From contig JAHFMP010000001.1 of the NCBI GenBank assembly GCA_023267795.1, positions 1 to 11,018 of the forward strand: a stretch of DNA of 11,018 nt, written 5' to 3'. The notes under the pieces were generated by a model. That model was given only the letters and a program-made list of their open reading frames with translations, did no database searches and was not told the origin of the DNA. Origin of the DNA: Candidatus Woesearchaeota archaeon. Its GTDB lineage: Archaea > Nanobdellota > Nanobdellia > Woesearchaeales > DSVV01. Made by a program: the position numbers and the translations under genes. Of this stretch, positions 5,620 through 11,018 are shown piece by piece (position 1 is the stretch's first letter; each line of letters opens with the position of its first letter).

Positions 5620-6528
5620 ATGAAATTCAAAGATGTTGTCGAAGATATTAAAACACTTCGCATTCAAGGTGCAGAAGGTGTTGCACGTGAGGGTATTCGC
5701 TCTCTCCTTCTTGTACTCCAAGAATCGCATGCTGTCACACGTGAAGCTGTTATTGCTGAGCTTTACTACGCTCGAGATCAACTTATTACAGTGCGGCCAA
5801 CTGAGCCTTGTTTGCGTAATGCGTTGTTATATGTTTTTGAAAATATTTATTCTTATCCAGACGATCATAATTTTTATAAAGGATTGACTCAGCGAATCCA
5901 AGAGGTTATTCTTTTCTTTGATAATACAAAGAAAAAAATAGCAATGCTTGGCGCAGCAAAAATTCGTCATGGTTCTATTGTGTATACGCACTGTCATAGT
6001 TCAACTGTTGTTGCTATTCTCGTTGCAGCAAAAAAACTAGGAAAAAAATTTACTGTGCACAATACTGAAACGCGACCGCTTTTCCAAGGGCGAAAAACTG
6101 CAACAGAGCTTGCTGCTGCTGGCATTCCTGTTGTACATTATGTTGATAGTGCTGCCCTACTTGCAATGAAAGATGTGCATCTTTGTTTGCTTGGAAGTGA
6201 TGCAATTACGTATGACGCAGTTTATAATAAAGTAGGAAGTGGTATGTTTGCTGAGTTGTTACATTCTCGAAAAATTCCTTTGTATGTTTGCAGTAATAGC
6301 TGGAAGTTTGATCCTCATGTTACTAAAAGGCACAAAGAAGTTGTTGAAAAGCGGGCTTCTTCTGAAATATGGAAGGGTGCACCTCATGGTGTTTGTATAG
6401 AGGATTCGGCATTTGAACCAATTATTCTTCCTCACGTTAAGGCAATTATTTCTGAACTTGGTGTTTTGACTCCTTTAACGTTTTTGAAGACTGTTAAGAA
6501 AAAATATAATTGGATGGGAAAAGCTTGA
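5620..6528 (+). CDS. e2b2: Ribose-1,5-bisphosphate isomerase (eIF2B-alpha-like, e2b2 family)
   Basis: This 302-residue protein belongs to the eIF2B/MtnA-like isomerase family. Archaeal members of this group convert ribose 1,5-bisphosphate to ribulose 1,5-bisphosphate in the AMP degradation route that feeds form III RuBisCO. The expected catalytic residues are present: Cys125 in THCHSS and Asp194 in LLGSDAI. ETRPLFQGRKTATEL (150-164) and KVGSG (204-208) are typical phosphate- and substrate-binding segments. Those active residues favour the metabolic enzyme over a translation factor subunit. Neither AMP phosphorylase nor RuBisCO lies in this window. The start ATG 5620 has only a weak upstream GGCGAT. 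It may be co-transcribed with the small membrane protein gene or use a weak TATA-like TGTATTTAC near 5589. Confidence 0.88.
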   Translation: MKFKDVVEDIKTLRIQGAEGVAREGIRSLLLVLQESHAVTREAVIAELYYARDQLITVRPTEPCLRNALLYVFENIYSYPDDHNFYKGLTQRIQEVILFFDNTKKKIAMLGAAKIRHGSIVYTHCHSSTVVAILVAAKKLGKKFTVHNTETRPLFQGRKTATELAAAGIPVVHYVDSAALLAMKDVHLCLLGSDAITYDAVYNKVGSGMFAELLHSRKIPLYVCSNSWKFDPHVTKRHKEVVEKRASSEIWKGAPHGVCIEDSAFEPIILPHVKAIISELGVLTPLTFLKTVKKKYNWMGKA

Positions 6529-6529
6529 A

Positions 6530-6572
6530 TTGTCCGACAACTTAAAGCTCACGAACGGACTATTCTTTTTTA
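6530..6572 (+). terminator. Possible terminator after the isomerase gene
   Basis: A GTCCG/CGGAC pairing (6532-6536 with 6556-6560) precedes a T-rich run at 6561-6572. TTGTCCGACAA (6530-6540) is itself palindromic. It sits just past the isomerase stop, between convergent genes. Archaeal termination depends mainly on the T run, so the stem may be incidental. Confidence 0.4.
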
Positions 6573-6588
6573 TAATATTTTGCTTCTT

Positions 6589-6987
6589 TTACTCAAACTT
6601 CCCAATCACTTCATTAAACAACAACCCTTTTGTTTTGATATTATCTGTTGTAATAACAACACTGTTCTTTGTAAATTGCAAATTGTCCATGCTGATAAAA
6701 TGCCATTGTGTGTCATGAAATCTTACAGCAAGCCACGGCTCTACACCATAAATCTTCGCAAATTCTTGGAGCTGTTCGATATCTTCTTTTGGAATATATA
6801 CCGATTCGTTCTTCACACTCTTACATTCTATTGCTAACTTTCTTAATGCATTTCCTGCAAGAATGTCTGCTGAAGGATATTTAATACTTCCAGAACCAGC
6901 TACTCGCATTGCAGCCCATTCTCCTGTCTTCCAAAACATATGGATAAGTTCTCTCTCATAAGATATTCCTTTGCTTTTGAGGCTCAT
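6589..6987 (-). CDS. hjc: Archaeal Holliday junction resolvase Hjc
   Basis: Hjc is a homodimeric structure-specific nuclease that cuts four-way DNA junctions in recombination and stalled-fork repair. The 132-residue length fits the family. The catalytic set is visible: Glu11 in YERE, then RVAGSGS, Asp41 in PSADILAG, and Glu54 and Lys56 in AIECKS, followed by the YIPKEDIEQLQEFA segment. A TATA-like ATTATAAA about 25 bases before ATG 6987, with no Shine-Dalgarno, suggests a leaderless mRNA. The gene converges on the isomerase gene and diverges from TYW1. Its position near the origin and polD fits a replication/recombination neighbourhood. Confidence 0.95.
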   Translation of the reverse strand: MSLKSKGISYERELIHMFWKTGEWAAMRVAGSGSIKYPSADILAGNALRKLAIECKSVKNESVYIPKEDIEQLQEFAKIYGVEPWLAVRFHDTQWHFISMDNLQFTKNSVVITTDNIKTKGLLFNEVIGKFE

Positions 6988-7008
6988 AATAATTTTTTCA
7001 TTTTGGAG

Positions 7009-7016
7009 TTTATAAT
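7009..7016 (-). promoter_or_regulatory. hjc promoter TATA box
   Basis: The minus strand reads ATTATAAA, centred about 25 bases before ATG 6987. That predicts transcription starting at or next to the start codon. Confidence 0.55.
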
Positions 7017-7082
7017 TTTTTTCATATTGTTTTTTTCTCCCTCAATAATAAAGTGGAGAAAAAAATTAGAAGATAAGAGCAA

Positions 7083-7093
7083 AGTATATAAAC
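7083..7093 (+). promoter_or_regulatory. TYW1 promoter TATA box
   Basis: AGTATATAAAC is centred about 27 bases before ATG 7115, with no Shine-Dalgarno. This implies a leaderless transcript, divergent from hjc. Confidence 0.65.
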
Positions 7094-7114
7094 CAAAAAT
7101 TATTACTCTCTGAC

Positions 7115-8206
7115 ATGAATCCAGCATACAAAAAACTCATGGAAAAGCAGCAGTATCTTTTTGTTGGAGAACATTCTGCTGTAAAAATCTGCGGCTGGAC
7201 AAAGAAAGCATTGAAAGATGAAGGAATGTGCTACAAAGGAACATTCTATGGAATCAACAGCCATCGCTGTATTCAGATGTCTCCAGCAATTAATTTTTGT
7301 GATATGGATTGTGTTTATTGCTGGCGAGACAGAAATAATTCCAGCTTTGGCAAAGTAGATCAACCAAAAGACATTATGGAAAATGCAATTCGTGCACAAA
7401 GAAAACTTCTCAGCGGTTACAAAGGCAATCCAAAAACAAATCAAGAACGTATGAAAGAATCGAAAGAACCAATGCATGTTGCAATCTCATTGAATGGAGA
7501 AGCAACATATTATCCGCATCTTTCAGAACTCATTCGCGATATCAAGCGCAGAGGTTGGAGCAGTTATTTAGTGACCAATGGCATGCTACCGCAAGTGCTG
7601 GAAAATCTTGAACTTCCTACACAATTATACATTTCATTGGATGCAGCAAATCCAGAATTGCAGAAAAATATTACAAGATCAATGCACAGGGATTCTTGGG
7701 AACGATTAATGCGAAGTCTTGACATTATGAGGTCGTTGAAAGGTAAAACAAGAACAACATTGCGATTAACAGTAGTGAAATGATTAAATGATATTGAACC
7801 GGAAAAATATGCTGAATTATTCAGAAGAGCAAATGCAGATTTTATTGAAATCAAGGCATATATGTTTGTTGGTGCATCCAAAGAACGCTTGTCTATTGAA
7901 AATATGCCATTGCATCTTGAAGTCAAGGCATTTGCAAAAGAGATTGAAAAGTATTCTGAATATTGCATAGTCGATGAGCAAAAAGCATCTCGTGTGGTGC
8001 TGATGACAAAGCACGATTCTGCACAACGGTTTATTGATTTTAAAAAATTGAAAAAAGAATATATTGCACTGTTTGCAGCAGAAGCAGAAATGCCAGCAAA
8101 TCCTGAATTAGATGCATTTGTCACAGAAGCAAGTCAAGAAGACCAAGAAAATGTTTCTCAGGAAGAAAAATTTATTCCTATAAGTGCGATTAAAGTAAAA
8201 ATTTAA
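7115..8206 (+). CDS. taw1: 4-demethylwyosine synthase TYW1/Taw1, interrupted by an in-frame TGA
   Basis: This radical-SAM enzyme makes the tricyclic 4-demethylwyosine base at position 37 of tRNA-Phe from 1-methylguanosine and pyruvate. Six cysteines stand at 26, 39, 52 (second cluster) and 62, 66, 69 (CX3CX2C radical-SAM cluster), the spacing known for archaeal TYW1. LVTNG and YISLDA are family-like strands. The frame is stopped by TGA at 7781-7783 after residue 222 (RLTVVK) and continues in the same frame for 140 more residues (LNDIEPEKYAELF, then IEIKAYMFVG) to TAA 8204-8206. With the stop read through, the protein would be 363 residues, normal for the family. Homologues are expected to have glycine here, one base from TGA (GGA). 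It may be a fresh nonsense mutation, a sequence error or readthrough. Gene callers would probably report only 7115-7783 and a fragment from 7862. Confidence 0.9.
7781..7783 (+). other. In-frame TGA inside the TYW1 gene
   Basis: This single stop lies between VVK and LND. Reading frame and family similarity continue unchanged on both sides, with no frameshift. TGA ends DP1, the isomerase gene and the phosphoesterase gene in this window, so it is a normal stop in this genome. Confidence 0.85.
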
Positions 8207-8229
8207 TTCTTTTTAAACGCACAAAAATT
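8207..8229. terminator. Short bidirectional terminator region
   Basis: The 23 bases between the convergent TYW1 and phosphoesterase genes carry TTCTTTTT on the plus strand and a TTTTT run on the minus strand. This fits the T-run terminators of archaea in both directions. Confidence 0.35.
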
Positions 8230-8856
8230 TCACATCTCCACAATAACACCAAAAGGTCCTGGATTCATTAACGTTGTGTTCTTAATATGCTCTACAGCAC
8301 TGGCAGATTCATGAATATGGCCGCTAAACACATAATCAATGTGATATTTCAAGTAAAAATCACGGAATGATTTATTTCCGCAATGCTGGTCCCCAATTGC
8401 ATCAACTTTAGAACCATAAGGGGGTCCATGAAGTATCAGCACAGTTTTTGATTTATGAATTGATTCTTTCTCTATCTTTTCTTTGTATTTTTTGACTCCA
8501 GCAATAAATCGCAGACCATACACTGTTTCAAAGCCTTTATCTCGCAATGAAAATCCATCACCTCCATAACCCATGAAAATAATGTGTCCTATTCTGACAA
8601 CCTTTTTGTGAATAAAAAGTAAATTTCTGTATTTCCTGCACTGCTGTTCTACTTCTCTAACATTTTCATGATTTCCATGAATAACAAGGCAGAGTTTGTT
8701 GAATTCATTGAATCTTTTGAGAATTTTGTCTTGTTTTTGTCCAAATATAGTAAAGTCCCCTAAACAAACAAGAAGGCCTGCTTGTTTTGCTTTTATTTCT
8801 ATTTTTTTCAACGCTGTTTCACTTCCATGGGTGTCTCCAAAGACAAGGACTTTCAT
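8230..8856 (-). CDS. Calcineurin-like metallophosphoesterase
   Basis: This 208-residue cytoplasmic protein is a single calcineurin-like phosphoesterase domain with a complete two-metal site: GDTHG (Asp8, His10), GDF (Asp34), GNHE (61-64), HGPP (from His143) and GHIH (179-182). A closing MNPG motif (197-200) is typical of small phosphodiesterases of the YfcE-like type. The substrate cannot be read from sequence. I start at ATG 8856 because a TATA box at 8878-8888 lies about 27 bases upstream. A longer frame from GTG 8910 would begin before that promoter. The gene converges on TYW1 and diverges from the 452-residue gene. Confidence 0.85.
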   Translation of the reverse strand: MKVLVFGDTHGSETALKKIEIKAKQAGLLVCLGDFTIFGQKQDKILKRFNEFNKLCLVIHGNHENVREVEQQCRKYRNLLFIHKKVVRIGHIIFMGYGGDGFSLRDKGFETVYGLRFIAGVKKYKEKIEKESIHKSKTVLILHGPPYGSKVDAIGDQHCGNKSFRDFYLKYHIDYVFSGHIHESASAVEHIKNTTLMNPGPFGVIVEM

Positions 8857-8877
8857 GTGCTGGCATATTTTTTTCTT

Positions 8878-8888
8878 GTTTATATAAT
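8878..8888 (-). promoter_or_regulatory. Phosphoesterase promoter TATA box
   Basis: The minus strand reads ATTATATAAAC, placed about 27 bases before ATG 8856. It implies a leaderless mRNA and rules out the longer GTG start at 8910. Confidence 0.65.
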
Positions 8889-8950
8889 CTATGAAAATTT
8901 CTTTTGACACATTTATGAGAAAATTACTTAGAAAATCAAAAAAATGCCAT

Positions 8951-9016
8951 AAAGTTTTTAAATAAAAAAGAACAACTATACAACAGTTAATTATATTTTA
9001 TAATGTGGTTTAATAA
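8951..9016 (+). promoter_or_regulatory. Promoter region of the 452-residue gene, exact TATA uncertain
   Basis: Three candidates lie upstream of ATG 9042: AAAGTTTTTAAATA (8951-8964), TTATATTTTATA (8991-9002) and TTTAATAAC (9010-9018). Only the last fits a leaderless start. The others would give leaders with a weak AGGTTG ribosome site at 9031-9036. I cannot choose between them. Confidence 0.3.
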
Positions 9017-9041
9017 CAATAGATGTGTTTAGGTTGCTACA

Positions 9042-10400
9042 ATGAATGAAAATATTGAAAGACTTTTAGATGGTACTGTTGATGTCACTTGGCCTGTTTT
9101 CTTACATATAATGCCGATTATTGAACGATTTCTTGAATCAGAAGGTCGTCAAATTCTTTCTATTGATGATATCTTTTCCAAAAATGGAAGAGTTTCTGGT
9201 TCTTCTGCACAAAATACACGAGAAGAAGCAGAACTGAGAATAGCAGAAAAGTTAGATGGCTACCTTTTTGCAGCTGTTCCACATATGCATGCTGTAGCGA
9301 GGTGTTTTGAGAGTTGCATAAAACTAGACGCAAACAGGCAACCACAAGTAAATTTTCACACAGCAGTAAATCAACATGATTTCTATATCATGCTTGCAGA
9401 ACATTTTTCACAAATAATTAAATATGGTTCAGGAATTGATATTCATACAAAAAAAGAAATGGAAAATGTTGTGAATTTTTTTGAGAAAGCAGTAAAAAGA
9501 AATGGTTTTATGTATCAGCGATCAGTACACATTGGATTTGAGCATGGAAGTCACGCAATAGATTTTACTAAACAGAGGTATCCTGTTGTTTTTGATGTAG
9601 TACGAATTAAATATAATCTGCGATGGGCAAAAAAAATTGCGCGCGTCATATGTCAAGGATTGATGGAGTATGAGCACTTAAAAAAAGTTCTTAATCACTC
9701 GCAGCAGCCAAGAACTCTTCCAAAATATATTATCGAAACATTAGGAGGGATGCACTTTTTTGAGTTACCAACTCCTTTTGGAGAAGGAGCATTGTATGCA
9801 GCACAGCCAAACCCATTGGAGTATCTCCTTGTGAGGAGTAGAGTAAGTGATGCTGTTGGAGTCTTTTATGTTACAAGGACGCGTGAAGAAGCAATGAATC
9901 TTCTTCAACGAATGATAGATGGTAATTTTAATGGCAGTAATAATTATCAAGTTCTTGAAGGACAAATTTTGGAGAGAGGAAAGGAAAAATGGCGATATAA
10001 AGAAGGTTTTATTATAGATAATCACTTTAAAACAGGAAGCTCTGAAGAAACAGGAGGTAACCTAAATGTTTTTTTTTATGTTATTCCAAACATGCAACAT
10101 CCTTCTTTTGATATTCGTGTAGATGTTGGCATCTCTGACCTTTTTGGCTATGCACGAGACTGTCCACCAAATAAAGGAAGTCACACACTATATGAACAGC
10201 GGCAACAAGAAAAAATTAGAAAATGGTCTCTACCATATCGACGACTGTATCACTTCATTTCACGTGCTGTTTTGTCTGTGATGGAGCGGCTTGATGTATA
10301 CAAATATCCACTTACTCCAGATTTCACTGCACAACAAAGTGGCAGAATAGGATGCGTGAATAGAGAAAAAAATTTAACTATACCCGCAATAATCCATTAA
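9042..10400 (+). CDS. Protein of unknown function, 452 residues
   Basis: I do not recognise this gene. It encodes a soluble mixed alpha/beta protein with no signal peptide or membrane helix. The N-terminal half is mostly helical. The C-terminal half has a beta-like segment DAVGVFYVTRTREEAMNLL (270-288). After a polar stretch come FFYVIPN (344-350), FDIRVDVG (356-363) and GSHTLYEQRQQEKIRK (379-394). This order (a D-x-x-G strand, a helix, then a strand leading to H-x-x-YE-x-R) is loosely like the synthetase domain of RelA/SpoT proteins. The likeness is weak and the usual substrate residues are not clearly present, so no function is assigned. Its last 27 bases overlap the convergent VWA gene. 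Coding is well supported by length and codon pattern. Confidence 0.85.
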   Translation: MNENIERLLDGTVDVTWPVFLHIMPIIERFLESEGRQILSIDDIFSKNGRVSGSSAQNTREEAELRIAEKLDGYLFAAVPHMHAVARCFESCIKLDANRQPQVNFHTAVNQHDFYIMLAEHFSQIIKYGSGIDIHTKKEMENVVNFFEKAVKRNGFMYQRSVHIGFEHGSHAIDFTKQRYPVVFDVVRIKYNLRWAKKIARVICQGLMEYEHLKKVLNHSQQPRTLPKYIIETLGGMHFFELPTPFGEGALYAAQPNPLEYLLVRSRVSDAVGVFYVTRTREEAMNLLQRMIDGNFNGSNNYQVLEGQILERGKEKWRYKEGFIIDNHFKTGSSEETGGNLNVFFYVIPNMQHPSFDIRVDVGISDLFGYARDCPPNKGSHTLYEQRQQEKIRKWSLPYRRLYHFISRAVLSVMERLDVYKYPLTPDFTAQQSGRIGCVNREKNLTIPAIIH

Positions 10401-11018
10401 CACTATCTTATCAACTTCTTCCAGATTCTCGACAACATAAAATCTTCCTTTTCCGAGCTCTACTAGTTTCTCTGCAAATGTTCTTGCACTTTTATCAAGT
10501 TTTATTCCAATAAGTGAGACTGTAATTCCAGCAGCAACAGCCTTTTCTGCTGCTTCTAATGCTGCTCTTTGTGGATCATCTCCAACAGTGGGCATTGCAT
10601 CTGTTAACAACAACAAATGTTTTGTTCCTTCTTGGCTTGGGAAAAGATTAATAGAATAGAGAATGCAGGCAGTAAGATCTGTTTCTTTTGCTGCGTGAAT
10701 TCTTGTGATCTCTTTCAGCAAAAGAGTAAAATCACTGCATGGTGTAATTGCGGTTTGGATTTTTTGACCAAATACAATAAGTCCAACTTCATCTTTTTCC
10801 TCTAACGCTTTAAATGCCAGTGCAATTCCTGCTTTTTTGCATGTTTCCAGCTTTGCTCCTTTCATGCTTCCTGATGCATCAAGGCCATAGATAATAAAGA
10901 CTTTTCCTTTAGCCTGTCTTGTGAATATTTTCACGTCTTCTCCTGTCAACTTTTTATGCTGTCTTCTTACTGCTGTTTTTACTGTTCTTCGCAATGCAAT
11001 GTCTTTATAGCGATCTCC
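10374..11018 (-). CDS. VWA-domain protein, Mg-chelatase D-like (partial, C-terminal 214 residues)
   Basis: The frame is open through the right edge, so the N-terminus is outside the window. After a basic linker (RYKDIALRRTVKTAVRR) a von Willebrand A domain begins. The metal-ion-dependent adhesion site is complete: DASGS (visible residues 47-51), the Thr of ETD (113) and the Asp of TDAMP (140). GRFYVVENLEEVDKIVL closes the domain. The layout matches the C-terminal domain of magnesium-chelatase-type ChlD/BchD. In archaea without chlorophyll these usually work with an AAA+ MoxR/ChlI-like partner as remodelling or metal-insertion factors. An upstream AAA+ domain or partner gene would lie beyond the edge. 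The TAA stop lies inside the convergent 452-residue gene. Confidence 0.88.
   Translation of the reverse strand, partial: GDRYKDIALRRTVKTAVRRQHKKLTGEDVKIFTRQAKGKVFIIYGLDASGSMKGAKLETCKKAGIALAFKALEEKDEVGLIVFGQKIQTAITPCSDFTLLLKEITRIHAAKETDLTACILYSINLFPSQEGTKHLLLLTDAMPTVGDDPQRAALEAAEKAVAAGITVSLIGIKLDKSARTFAEKLVELGKGRFYVVENLEEVDKIVLMDYCGYS

Noticed and set aside
7564..8124. 186-residue minus-strand open frame
   Set aside because: Antisense shadow of TYW1; the plus strand carries the recognisable radical-SAM protein.
7115..8206. UGA reassigned to glycine, as in some candidate-phylum bacteria
   Set aside because: Position 223 would fit glycine, but TGA ends DP1, the isomerase and the phosphoesterase at natural C-termini, and no other in-frame TGA was seen in the genes here.
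8857..8910. GTG start of the phosphoesterase
   Set aside because: The TATA box at 8878-8888 lies downstream of this codon, and the domain begins at MKVLVFGDTHG.
10992..10994. TTG as start of the VWA protein
   Set aside because: The frame continues upstream to the window edge with family-like residues (RYKDIA), so the gene is simply truncated.

Overview
The window looks like a chromosomal segment from a low-GC archaeon and carries a replication origin. It has DNA polymerase D (both subunits), Orc1/Cdc6, the archaeal resolvase Hjc, the archaeal wyosine enzyme TYW1/Taw1 and a ribose-1,5-bisphosphate isomerase. TATA-box promoters sit about 25 bases upstream of several start codons. PolD argues against Crenarchaeota. 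The strong A+T bias and compact gene order suggest a DPANN-type lineage (Woesearchaeota/Pacearchaeota-like), but that placement is an inference.

Left block (1-4551, all minus strand): orc1/cdc6, polD small subunit DP1 and polD large subunit DP2, in that transcription order. They appear to form one operon leaving the origin. DP1 and DP2 overlap by 4 bases (ATGA). DP2 runs off the left edge, so only its first 606 residues are visible and its catalytic part is outside.

Origin (about 4582-5314): a gene-free, A+T-rich stretch. It holds at least three origin-recognition-box (ORB) matches, one degenerate ORB-like site, an A+T-rich candidate unwinding element with tandem repeats, and two hairpins. 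The two best-matched ORBs share an exact 17-bp core in inverted orientation, on either side of the A+T-rich part. One of them abuts the cdc6 TATA box, which suggests self-repression of the initiator. A 30-base relative of one origin hairpin sits in the cdc6/DP1 spacer.

Right block: an 81-residue single-pass membrane protein and a ribose-1,5-bisphosphate isomerase read rightward, away from the origin. Convergent to them is hjc. Divergent from hjc is the TYW1 gene, interrupted by one in-frame TGA where the family is expected to have a glycine. Convergent to that is a calcineurin-like phosphoesterase. Next comes a 452-residue protein I do not recognise (452-aa ORF). Last is a convergent von Willebrand A (VWA) domain protein related to the Mg-chelatase D family, cut by the right edge.

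Replication and recombination genes (cdc6, polD, hjc) cluster around the origin. The origin-proximal genes are co-directional with forks leaving it. The most notable items are the origin architecture, the ORB-promoter overlap, the hairpin repeat family, the interrupted TYW1 and the unidentified 452-residue protein.
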